From: Pyrinomonadaceae bacterium
Lineage (GTDB): Bacteria > Acidobacteriota > Blastocatellia > Pyrinomonadales > Pyrinomonadaceae
Direction of reading: 5' to 3'
Assembly: GCA_030841085.1 (NCBI GenBank)
Contig: JAVEDP010000034.1
Location: 1 to 64,000 of the forward strand
Length of the DNA stretch: 64,000 bases
The position numbers and the translations under genes are program-made. Positions 7,731 through 16,400 of this stretch are shown here, in pieces (the stretch's first letter is position 1; every line of letters begins with the position of its first letter). Under the pieces are notes generated by a model. That model made no database searches. It was not told where the DNA came from and saw nothing but the letters and a program-made list of their open reading frames with translations.

Positions 7731-9719
7731 GTGGACCAACACCGCAGCGAATTCTTAATAGAGATTGAGGACTTGATTGAAAAGGTTTTTGCCGACCTTG
7801 ATCAGCTTCGTGAAAATTCTGCCAACCAAAACAGTCCTGGGCAATCAATCGATCAACTTTTCCGGCACGTTCATAGCATTAAGGGTTTATCTGCCGCGAT
7901 CGGCCTGGACACTGTCAGCCACATAGCCCACGAGTTGGAAACTCTGCTCGACGCCGTAAGACTCGGTCGGGTCGCGATTGACGAACAGGTGTTGCAAATA
8001 TCTGAAAACGCCGTGGATGCGCTGGCCGAAAGTTTAGGCCTCGCGGCGAGCGGCATAGTCGAGCCGTCGCGCCGCGCGCTGTTCGATCAACTTCAAACTA
8101 CTGCTAAGCGCGGACCATCGAGTGCCGATACAGAAGCGCTCCTGGAAAGCATTCCTTCCGAAATTTGGCAATCCTTGAGCGAAGCCGAAAAGCAGCGACT
8201 GACGAGCATTGCTCGGGAGGGCAAGCCGCTTTTTGTGGTGGTTGCGACCTTTGAAATTACCAGTTTTGACGAAGAGTTTTTCCGCTTAAGAGAATCACTC
8301 GCGCAACTCGGAGAAGTGATTGCGACCTCGCCAACCGTCGACCCGCAGCATTCAGATCGAGTCAACTTCCGCATCCTTTACGCGAGCCCAGCAAGTTCTG
8401 CTGAACTACAAAACTGCATTGCGGGATACGCCGGAGAGATCACGACGCTTGAGCGCGGCCAAGTTTCCGAGACGGTCACCCGGCATCAGCAACCAATCAC
8501 GCCGTCGGCCAATACGGTTTCCGCTTCAGCGCTCGCGAATTTCGTACGCACCGACCTCGCAAAACTTGATCATCTCATTTCCTCGACCCACGAACTGTTT
8601 CGCGCCACCTCAAACGCTTTAGGAATAGCTGCCGGGCAAAAACAGCGTGGCAAAAAAGCGCGCGAGCAACTGCAATCGCTGGATGAAACTATCCGTAGGT
8701 CGTTCATGGAGCTTGAGAATGAACTGATCAACCTGCGCATGGTTTCGCTCGGTCCTACTTTGCAGCGGGCAATGCGCTCGGGCCAAACTGCGGCGCGCGC
8801 GACTGGAAAAGAAATCAACTTTGAAGTCGCCGGAAAGGATTTGCGGGTAGACAAGGTGCTTGCTGATGCCTTGGCGGAGCCGCTCATTCATTTGATCCGA
8901 AATGCGGTGGACCATGGAATCGAGTCGGCGGAAGAGCGTCTACAGTTCGGCAAGGAAGGGCCCGGGAAGATTCGCATCGATGCAATCAGCGAAGGCGCTC
9001 AGTCGCGCGTTCGCGTTAGCGACGATGGCCGTGGTATCGATCCCATTTTGATTTCAGCGGCGGCTGCGCGCCTGGGAATCTTAAGCGAACCTTCGGAACT
9101 TGATTTCGAGCGGAGCGTGCGACTTATCTTTCGGGCCGGCTTCTCAACGCTTGCGTCGGCGACCGAGACGTCGGGACGCGGCGTCGGTCTCGATGTCGTA
9201 GAAACGGCCGTCGAGCAAGTCGGCGGTGAGTTAAGAGTGTCCAGCAATCCGGGGGCGGGCACGACTTTTGAAATCCGCCTTCCGGTGACGTTTGGATTGC
9301 TGTCGGCGACGGTGCTGGTAGCAAACGGCAATCGTTACTGCATTCCGGCAAACCAGATCATCGACATCAGTGATTCAGTTCGCGAAAAGAAGCGCGCAAA
9401 GAAAGCGCAAACGCATCGCGACGACGAACCGAGCAATTTAAGTGATTTGTTGGGCCAGTCTCCCGAACCGAAGCGGTTGCGAAAGAGTGCCCAGCAAGTT
9501 ACTTGTCAGCTTTCCGCATCGCAGCAGCAAGCGAACGGGGACTCAGGAAAAAACCTGCGCCTTATCGTTGATGAAGTTGAACGTACTGAGGAAATTCTAG
9601 TGCGAAGTCTCGGCCGGCACAGTGGGCGCTGGTACGGCGTGGCCGGCGCTACTGAATTAAGGGATGGAACAGTTGCCTTGGTGCTAGACCTTGCACGGTT
9701 GCTTACTGGCGTGCAGTAA
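7731..9719 (+). CDS. cheA: CheA-type chemotaxis/signalling histidine kinase
   Basis: This is a 662-residue cytoplasmic kinase. In order: a histidine phosphotransfer domain (about 1-110) with phospho-acceptor H48 in HSIKGLSAAIG; a linker of about 170 residues; a dimerisation helix pair (about 270-340); a GHKL ATPase domain with HLIRNAVDHGIES (N box), DDGRGID (G1) and GRGVGLDVVE (G2); and a CheW-like domain (about 520-660) interrupted by a Lys/Glu-rich insertion. This is the layout of CheA. Translation starts at GTG. No receiver, CheW or methyl-accepting protein gene is nearby, so it may serve an alternative cellular function pathway rather than flagella. The link to upstream nusB is positional only. 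Confidence 0.9.
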   Translation: MDQHRSEFLIEIEDLIEKVFADLDQLRENSANQNSPGQSIDQLFRHVHSIKGLSAAIGLDTVSHIAHELETLLDAVRLGRVAIDEQVLQISENAVDALAESLGLAASGIVEPSRRALFDQLQTTAKRGPSSADTEALLESIPSEIWQSLSEAEKQRLTSIAREGKPLFVVVATFEITSFDEEFFRLRESLAQLGEVIATSPTVDPQHSDRVNFRILYASPASSAELQNCIAGYAGEITTLERGQVSETVTRHQQPITPSANTVSASALANFVRTDLAKLDHLISSTHELFRATSNALGIAAGQKQRGKKAREQLQSLDETIRRSFMELENELINLRMVSLGPTLQRAMRSGQTAARATGKEINFEVAGKDLRVDKVLADALAEPLIHLIRNAVDHGIESAEERLQFGKEGPGKIRIDAISEGAQSRVRVSDDGRGIDPILISAAAARLGILSEPSELDFERSVRLIFRAGFSTLASATETSGRGVGLDVVETAVEQVGGELRVSSNPGAGTTFEIRLPVTFGLLSATVLVANGNRYCIPANQIIDISDSVREKKRAKKAQTHRDDEPSNLSDLLGQSPEPKRLRKSAQQVTCQLSASQQQANGDSGKNLRLIVDEVERTEEILVRSLGRHSGRWYGVAGATELRDGTVALVLDLARLLTGVQ

Positions 9720-9752
9720 GATTACTGATGGATTATGCAGCAGTGTTGAAGC

Positions 9753-10061
9753 TTACGCTTGTCGTCGCAATGCAGTCTTTTTCGGATGGGATTGCTTGGC
9801 AGACTTACGCACTAGTTTCGTTTCATGCCGCAAACGTTCTTCGACCCACCTTTTCACCATCGTCTTATATTCTGGTTCGCCTTCATTCTCTGCTACCGTC
9901 TTTAACGTCTCAACCAGGGGGCTCGGCAGATGGATCGCGTCCGGCCTATGTGCTTTGGCCTCAGTCATGAGTTTGTCAAATACTTCAGGCTTGGTGCGGT
10001 GGTATTTTAGCTCCGCTGTTTCTTGCTCTCGCTTCGAGAGTTTTGCAAATTCCTTTTTCAT
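9753..10061 (-). CDS. Putative BrnA-like ribbon-helix-helix antitoxin
   Basis: With the ATG at 10061 this is a 102-residue basic protein whose start overlaps the stop of the upstream BrnT-like gene as ATGA. An alternative start at 10094 would overlap by 37 bp. The segment IHLPSPLVETLKTVAENEGE then a helix ending RWVEERL fits the ribbon-helix-helix DNA-binding fold seen in BrnA antitoxins, which neutralise BrnT and repress the operon. The last 20 residues are Lys/Arg-rich. Gene order (toxin first, antitoxin second) is the brnTA order. Assignment is from motif and context. Confidence 0.65.
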   Translation of the reverse strand: MKKEFAKLSKREQETAELKYHRTKPEVFDKLMTEAKAHRPDAIHLPSPLVETLKTVAENEGEPEYKTMVKRWVEERLRHETKLVRKSAKQSHPKKTALRRQA

Positions 10062-10345
10062 CTCTTTTTCTTCTTTCCTGATTTGAGCTCCCACCCGGTA
10101 AAGATTCGGGCCAGCCCATGGCCTTTGTCTTGAAAAACTAGTCGCAAAGTGCGGCCCCGGTCAGTCTTTCCGTCCATCACATATACATCATCAAACCGGC
10201 TCTCATCTCGGGCAAAGAAATAATCCCGGAAAAAACACTCTTCGGCTTCCTCGGGTTCGATCAGATGATCTCGCAAATGTTGGACATTACCGTTCTTCTT
10301 GTTTTCGGAATCCCATTCAAACCTAAGCCAACGGGTTTTCGACAT
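10058..10345 (-). CDS. BrnT-like toxin (ribonuclease family)
   Basis: This 95-residue protein begins close to the family pattern (RFEWDSENKKNGNVQHL), compared with the BrnT signature FEWDxxKxxxNxxKHG. It continues with an EPEEAEECF helix and ends with a beta strand LARIFTGWEL. BrnT proteins are RelE-fold ribonucleases that block translation. The spacing of the Asn/His region departs from classic BrnT, so this may be a side branch of the family. Start: the ATG at 10345 has AGGAG 6 nt upstream. That ribosome site overlaps the stop codon of the truncated toxin upstream, tying this pair to the preceding pair. Confidence 0.6.
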   Translation of the reverse strand: MSKTRWLRFEWDSENKKNGNVQHLRDHLIEPEEAEECFFRDYFFARDESRFDDVYVMDGKTDRGRTLRLVFQDKGHGLARIFTGWELKSGKKKKR

Positions 10346-10354
10346 CAACTGCTC

Positions 10355-10486
10355 CTAACGGTGAGCTTCGTAAGAGAAGTATAACCCTGTCCCTTCCACA
10401 CCCAATTCATTTTCGGCTCTCTTATCCGAAACCGCCCGTTCGTTGTACTGCTCGAAAGCCATTTGATGAAACGCAACGACTCTCAT
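10355..10486 (-). pseudogene. Truncated YoeB-like toxin remnant
   Basis: This is a 43-codon reading frame on the minus strand. Its first 23 residues, MRVVAFHQMAFEQYNERAVS then DKR, resemble the N-terminus of YoeB/Txe mRNA interferases. The catalytic Glu, Arg, His and Tyr of the C-terminal half are absent and the frame stops at a TAG at about half the usual 85 residues. The ATG overlaps the stop of the upstream YefM-like gene as ATGA, the standard coupling of yefM-yoeB. The ancestral pair therefore appears to have lost its toxin while keeping the junction. The YoeB identity is judged from a short segment only. Confidence 0.5.
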
Positions 10487-10740
10487 TGAAACTGTTCTTG
10501 ATCCGGTACAACGATATTGCGATCGTGCTTAATGTCGGCAATCGCCTCTAGCAAGCGACTGCGATTTGCGGCCGAACTCAATAGGTAAGCCGTTTCATCG
10601 CGTTCATAGACGACGATTTCGATTTCTTTATGCTTGAACGTGGTCTTCAAGCCTTCGAGAAAATCTTCATTCAAGTCATCGGCGTTCAGTTGATAAACTG
10701 TTTGCATTAGTTCTTCAACCGTGGTTTTGTCCATGCGCAT
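10483..10740 (-). CDS. Putative YefM/Phd-like antitoxin
   Basis: This is an 85-residue acidic protein. The C-terminal part, ETAYLLSSAANRSRLLEAIA, closely matches the neutralising segment of YefM/Phd antitoxins that wraps the YoeB toxin. The N-terminal part is unlike the usual Phd DNA-binding domain and is not recognised. A second in-frame ATG is 6 nt downstream, and no strong ribosome site decides between the two. It heads an operon running antitoxin, broken YoeB-like toxin, BrnT-like toxin, BrnA-like antitoxin, all closely coupled. With its own toxin broken, it may persist as a regulator or as a relic. Confidence 0.6.
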   Translation of the reverse strand: MRMDKTTVEELMQTVYQLNADDLNEDFLEGLKTTFKHKEIEIVVYERDETAYLLSSAANRSRLLEAIADIKHDRNIVVPDQEQFQ

Positions 10741-10790
10741 TATAACTCAATTCGCCGAGCGCATCGTCACGGAGACAAGTCATCCGGCCT

Positions 10791-12572
10791 TCACGCCCAA
10801 TCCATTTTCGGATGCATCGTGTGCCACTTTGTCGCCTTCTCAAACGCCAGCGCCACGCGCAACGGCGCGCCTTCGTCGTAAAGTCCACCGGTAAACATAA
10901 TTGACTGCGGCAAACCTTTGGGAAAACCGCAGGGCACGCAAACCGCTGGATGACCGGTCAGGTTTGTGATTAGCAAACTCACGCTGCCCGGCGCGGGCGA
11001 AACGAAAACGTCCCAATGCGACATCAGCTCATCCATTTGTTGCATCAGCAGCCGGCGCGCGCGTTGTGCCCGGATGTATTCGACGGCTGGAATGAAACGC
11101 GAGCTGCGAAACGTGTTGGGCCAATCAGAAGGGTCTTGTCCGGAAAGCTGATTGATGGCGCCGCTGCGCGTGATGTCGTCAAACGCCGTCGCCGCTTCCG
11201 CGACCAGAATGATCCGCAACGCGCCCACGGGAAATTTAGGTAACTCGATCGGTTGTAGATTCGCGCCGGCAGCTTTCAAAGCGTCAAGTGACTGTTGATA
11301 GATAGTCTTTCGTTCAGCGTCAGTTTGCTGATCAAATTCTGTTTTCAGATAACCAATACGCATGTCTTTGATCGGTCTGTCCGGTTGCCACTTGAATGGC
11401 ACATCACCGACAGTCAAATCGCGACCGTCTGGTCCATACGCCGCGTCGAGGGCTGCGGCACAATCTTCAACGCTGCGACAAATCGGTCCAACCTTGTCCA
11501 TGGTCCAACTAAGACCCATCGCGCCGTAGCGGCTGATGCGCCCGTAAGTCGGCCGCAGCCCAACCACGCCGCAGCGCGAAGACGGCGAAATGATCGATCC
11601 TAAAGTTTCCGTGCCGACGGAAAAACCGACGAGACCAGCGGCGGTTGCAGCGGCCGGGCCGGCCGACGAACCACTGGAACCAATTTTTTCTTCATCAACC
11701 TGCCATGGATTTCTGGTCATGCCGGCAAACCAGCGACCGCCCTGGGCCAGCGCTCCCATCGACAGTTTCGCGACCAGCACCGCGCCCGCATCGTGCAGAC
11801 GTGCGACTACGGTCGCGTCGTAGTCAATGACTTGATCGCGATAGGGTTCGGCGCCCCAGGTAGTTTTGATCCCTTTGGTGGCAAAAAGATCTTTCGCGCC
11901 CCAGGGAATGCCGTGCAACGGCCCGCGATATTTCCCGGCCTTAATTTCGCGTTCGGCTTCGGTTGCCTGCGCGAGCGCAAGTTCTTCTGTCAGCGTGACT
12001 ACGCAATTGAGTTTTGGGCCATACGTTTTTAGACGGGCCAGATACATCTTCGTCAACTCAACCGGCGAAACTTTGCGCGCGCGAATCAACGCAGCAAGTT
12101 GCGGCAGCGAAGCAAACGCTAGTTCTTCAATTCGGTCGAATGCCGGAACGTCAACGTGACTGAATTTAAATTTGCTCGTTTTTGAGTTGAACTTTTTGCC
12201 GGGCAGCGCCGGATGAAACAAAGTTGCTGGCTCGGTATCGAGTGGAATATCAATTTTGCGCAACGCTTCGTAACGATCGAGGTTGGCGCTGGCGTTTTGC
12301 AGTGCCATCGCTTCTTGCGCGTCGGTCAATTCGAGGCCGATCAGCTTCTCGGCCTGCTGCAACATCTCTTTCGTCACGCGCAACGGTGTCGGCGACGGTG
12401 ACGGTGAAGGCAGCGGCGAGGGTGAAGGCGTTTGGGCCGATGAACTGACTGCAAGCTGAGGCGCAACTATCGCGCTCACGCCTACGACCGGACCGATTTT
12501 TAAAAAGGACCGGCGGTCGAGTTCATACGACCGCTTGTTTGACGTGGTGGTGGTTTTTGATTTTTTCGACAT
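10791..12572 (-). CDS. Exported amidase (amidase-signature family)
   Basis: This is a 593-residue amidase with an N-terminal twin-arginine signal (LDRRSFLKIGPVVG, hydrophobic run, SSSAQ), followed by a Ser/Pro linker, so it is probably folded before export to the periplasm. The amidase signature is intact: Lys in GIPWGAKDLFATKG, the GSSGSSAGPAAATAAG loop, and GTETLGSIISPSSRCGVVGL with the nucleophile serine, giving the Ser-cisSer-Lys triad. Enzymes of this fold hydrolyse amides; the substrate is not predictable here. It is not the GatA subunit, because of the export signal and the absence of gatB/gatC. Confidence 0.9.
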   Translation of the reverse strand: MSKKSKTTTTSNKRSYELDRRSFLKIGPVVGVSAIVAPQLAVSSSAQTPSPSPLPSPSPSPTPLRVTKEMLQQAEKLIGLELTDAQEAMALQNASANLDRYEALRKIDIPLDTEPATLFHPALPGKKFNSKTSKFKFSHVDVPAFDRIEELAFASLPQLAALIRARKVSPVELTKMYLARLKTYGPKLNCVVTLTEELALAQATEAEREIKAGKYRGPLHGIPWGAKDLFATKGIKTTWGAEPYRDQVIDYDATVVARLHDAGAVLVAKLSMGALAQGGRWFAGMTRNPWQVDEEKIGSSGSSAGPAAATAAGLVGFSVGTETLGSIISPSSRCGVVGLRPTYGRISRYGAMGLSWTMDKVGPICRSVEDCAAALDAAYGPDGRDLTVGDVPFKWQPDRPIKDMRIGYLKTEFDQQTDAERKTIYQQSLDALKAAGANLQPIELPKFPVGALRIILVAEAATAFDDITRSGAINQLSGQDPSDWPNTFRSSRFIPAVEYIRAQRARRLLMQQMDELMSHWDVFVSPAPGSVSLLITNLTGHPAVCVPCGFPKGLPQSIMFTGGLYDEGAPLRVALAFEKATKWHTMHPKMDWA

Positions 12573-12620
12573 GAGAGTTGGGTTAAGTCGGAAAATGGGA
12601 CCGCTAAAACTGGGACACTA

Positions 12621-12734
12621 AATACTGGGACCGCGGGCGTCTCGCCCGCATGCTGCGTCACCAGGCATGGTTGTGTGGTCGAGTTGTTCGCGCTGCGCGC
12701 TCATTGCGGGCGGGACGCCCGCGGTCCAAGTATT
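12621..12734. repeat. Long inverted repeat between amidase and phosphatase genes
   Basis: The left arm, 12621-12652, contains gggaccgcgggcgt and gcccgcatg. The right arm, 12701-12734, contains gcgggcgggacgcccgcggt and is its reverse complement with few mismatches. Each arm is itself nearly palindromic (gcgggcg-tctcgcccgc). Related wording recurs at 18627-18650. Confidence 0.85.
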
Positions 12735-13426
12735 CAGGGCGTCATCCCCTGGCCGCTCGCAGGCATCGGACTTCCGTATTTCATCTTTAGCAACTTTGCC
12801 TTACCCACTCGGTAAATCGTAACGACGTAAAGATTGTCAAATTCCGTTTCCGGAATGATCGGAAGTTGTGGACCACCGAGCGCCGCAATGATTTCCGGCA
12901 CCGTGTTGTTGTGCCCGGCAATAAACACCACGTCGCCGTTGTGGTTTGCGCGAATCTGCTTCACCAAGTCAGCCGTGTTTTTGGCATCGACCGTAGTGGC
13001 GGGCACGCCAAGCTTTTCCGCCAACGGTTTCACGCTTTGTTGCGTGCGTTTATATTGCGTCGCGTAGATCGCCTTGATGCCGGCGTCGCCAAACATACGC
13101 GCCAACTCCTGCGCTCGCGCTTGTCCGGCGGAACTCAAATCCGGATCGGGATTTGACGGTTCAATATTTTTCTCCGCATGGCGAACCAGAATGATGGTTG
13201 TCATTGGTCTTTCAAAAGTTGAAAAGTATGCAAACAGCACCACCGCACCCAGCACAGCAAACAGCATAATGAAGACGAGTGCCGTGCGAAGACGTGGTCG
13301 TGGTTCGGAGGTATCTTCAGCCAGAGTTAGCCTGCTTTCGTTTCGCAAAGGTTGGTGGAACGGTCGCTTAAGATAACATTCGCACGCCTCGATTCGAAAT
13401 TTTTTGCGCGCCTCGGGTGGTGCCAA
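12734..13426 (-). CDS. Membrane-anchored histidine phosphatase family protein
   Basis: The branch-1 histidine phosphatase (phosphoglycerate-mutase-like) domain is clear: the catalytic RHG-type motif appears as LVRHAEKN, a second block LSSAGQARAQELARMF, then YATQYKRTQQSVKPLA, and the second catalytic histidine in VVFIAGHNNTVPEII. It is preceded by one hydrophobic helix (VFIMLFAVLGAVVLFAYF), so the enzyme should sit outside or at the membrane. The start is uncertain. The coordinates use a TTG giving 230 residues; a start nearer the helix is possible. The substrate is unknown. The gene is divergent from kgd with about 46 bp between them. Confidence 0.8.
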   Translation of the reverse strand: MAPPEARKKFRIEACECYLKRPFHQPLRNESRLTLAEDTSEPRPRLRTALVFIMLFAVLGAVVLFAYFSTFERPMTTIILVRHAEKNIEPSNPDPDLSSAGQARAQELARMFGDAGIKAIYATQYKRTQQSVKPLAEKLGVPATTVDAKNTADLVKQIRANHNGDVVFIAGHNNTVPEIIAALGGPQLPIIPETEFDNLYVVTIYRVGKAKLLKMKYGSPMPASGQGMTP

Positions 13427-13472
13427 CCGGCCGCAAACGCCAGATGCAAAGCGCTGGCGAAGATGTTAGTCT

Positions 13473-16400
13473 ATGACCAAAAGCACACACCGCCAGCCGG
13501 TCCGCCCTGTCGCAGTTTTGTCCTTAGCAGAGGTGAAAGAATTGGCTCAGACGAGTACGGATTTATCAGAAATTATTGCCGAAAATTTTGGCGCTAACGC
13601 GACTTATGTCGAGGGTCTGCTCGGCCGTTTCCGCAGCAATCCGGAACTGGTTGACGAGTCCTGGCGCGCCTACTTTACCGAGTTATTGGGCGATGGCACC
13701 GGCAACGAAGCCGCGACTGCGATCGACCCGGCAAGCGCCACGCGCTCAACTGACAACGGCGCCGGCGAGACTGCGACGCGCCCAGCTCCAGCGCGAGTGG
13801 CGGAAGCGACTGCACCGGCGAAAGCAGCAGCCGCGCCGGCAAGCAAGCCTGCCGTTACAGCTACGACCGAACTAGTTGAAGCGATCCCAATTCGCGGTGC
13901 AGCGCTGAAAATTGTCGAGAACATGGATGCCAGTCTGGCTGTGCCGACGGCAACTTCACAACGCCGCATTCCGGTAAAGCTTCTCGACGAAAATCGCCGC
14001 ATCATCAATCAGTACCTTCAGGAAAACGATCGCGGCAAAGTTTCCTACACGCATTTGATCGCCTGGGCATTACTGCGCGCGCTCGACGAGTTTCCGCAAC
14101 TCAACGATGGTTTTGAAACTGTCGGCGGCGCAGCGGCACGCGTTCATCGCGCGCAAATCAATCTTGGCGTCGCTATCGATCTAACTAAAAAGGACGGTAC
14201 GCGCACGCTGCTCGTTCCAAATATTAAAAACGCCGGCAAGCTGCGGTTTCCTGAGTTTGTCGCAGCTTATGACGATGTCGTGAAGCGAGCGCGCGAAGGC
14301 AGGCTTCAGGTTGCCGACTTTCAGGGAACGACAATTTCGCTTACCAATCCGGGAACCATTGGCACGGTTGCGTCAACGCCGCGTTTGATGGTGGGCCAAT
14401 CGCTGATCATCGCCACGGGCGCGATTGAATACCCGGCTGAGTACCAGGCGATGGCGCCCGAAGCGTTGTCGCAACTCGGCATTTCCAAAGCAATCACTAT
14501 CAGCAGCACCTATGATCACCGCATCGTCCAGGGCGCGGAGTCCGGAGCGTTTCTCGCGCGCGTCCACCAGCTAATACTCGGCGAACAGAAATTCTATGAC
14601 GAGATTTTTGCGGCGCTTGGCATCGCGCATGTGCCTTTCCGCTGGAGTGTCGACCGCAATCCGCTGCTGCTGCCCGGTGATCAAACGCGCGAACAAACGA
14701 TCAAGGAAGCGCGCGTGATGGAACTGATCAACTCGTACCGGGTGCGTGGTCATCTAATTGCCGATATCGATCCGCTGCATGCGATGCCGGTGCTTTATCA
14801 TCCGGAACTCGATATTCAAACTTATGACTTGACGATTTGGGACCTCGACCGCGAGTTCATTACCGGCGGACTGGCGGGAACCGAAAGCGCAACCCTGCGC
14901 GACATCCTCGGAATTCTGCAACGGGCGTACTGCGGCAAAGTCGGCATTGAATACCGGCACATTCAAAGCAAAGAAGAAAAAGTTTGGCTGCGCGAACAAA
15001 TTCGTCGCGAGCTGGTGCAGCCGGAACCAATCCCGGTCGAAATCAAGAAGCAGTTGCTTTGGAAACTGATTTCAGCCGAACAGTTTGAACGTTTTCTGGG
15101 CACCAAATATCTCGGTCAAAAACGCTTTTCGCTTGAAGGAAGCGAAACGATCATCCCACTGCTCGATCAGTTGATTCTGGGCGCGGCAGCTCGCGGCGTT
15201 GAAGACATCACATTGGGCATGGCCCATCGCGGACGTCTTAATGTGTTGGCAAATGTGATCGGAAACTTCTGTGAACGCATCTTCGCCTCATTCGAAGGCT
15301 CGGTGCATCCGTCGTTTCCTGCCGACGAAGGCGACGTGAAATATCACCAGGGCGCAACAGGCGAACGCGAGACTCCGGACGGTAAGAAAGTTAAGTTGAC
15401 GCTGTCACCCAATCCCAGTCACCTCGAGGCTGTCGACCCGGTAGTTGAAGGAATGGTGCGGGCCAAACAAGATGAACTGCGTGGGCGCTTCGGAACGCCG
15501 CGCGAAGAAGCAATCGATCGCGCGCTGCCCGTGCTGTTGCATGGTGACGCAGCGTTTGCAGGCCAGGGCGTGGTGATGGAAACCTTGAATCTCGCGAGTC
15601 TCAAGGGCTATCGCACTGGCGGCACGATTCACATCATCATCAACAATCAGATCGGTTTCACGACTTCTCCTGAAGCCGGCCGTTCCACGATTTATTCAAC
15701 TGACGTTGCGCGCATGACGCAGTTGCCGATATTTCACATCAACAGCGACGATCCGGAAGCCGTTTACCGCGCGTTGCGCATCTCGCTCGATTATCGTCAG
15801 GAGTTTAATAAAGACGTCGTGCTCGACGTCGTCGGTTTCCGCAAACTGGGCCATAACGAAACGGACGAACCGAGTTACACCCAGCCGCTGATGTACCAGC
15901 GCGTTAAGGCGCACCCCGGCGTTCGCACAATTTATTCGCGCCGCTTGATTAAGGAAGGCGTCATCACTGAAGTTGAATTGGACGCCCTAATAGCGGAACG
16001 CATCGGCCGCTACGAAGAAGCACTCGCGCGCGCCAAGGAAGTTGTTGCTAAGCAGGTTCGCACTGCGACCGTCATCGTTATCGAGGACCGCGACGGTTCG
16101 GAAATTGTTGAAACGGCAGTGAGCGCGGATGTCATCAAGACTATCGGCGAGAAGATTGCCGTTGTGCCGCAGGACTTCCATGTTAATCCAAAAATGGTGG
16201 GCCAACTCGCGCGGCGCGCCAAAATGGGTTCGGGTGAATTGCCGATTGATTGGGCGTTCGCCGAAGCGGTTGCGTTTGGTTCCATTGTTATTGACGGCAC
16301 GCGCGTGCGCTTGAGTGGCCAGGATTCGGGGCGCGGCACATTCAGTCAACGCCACGCTGTGTTGTACGACACGCAGACTGGTAACTCGTGGGCGCCGCTA

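Noticed and set aside
10791-12572. Amidase as GatA of the amidotransferase
   Set aside because: It has a twin-arginine export signal and no gatB or gatC nearby.
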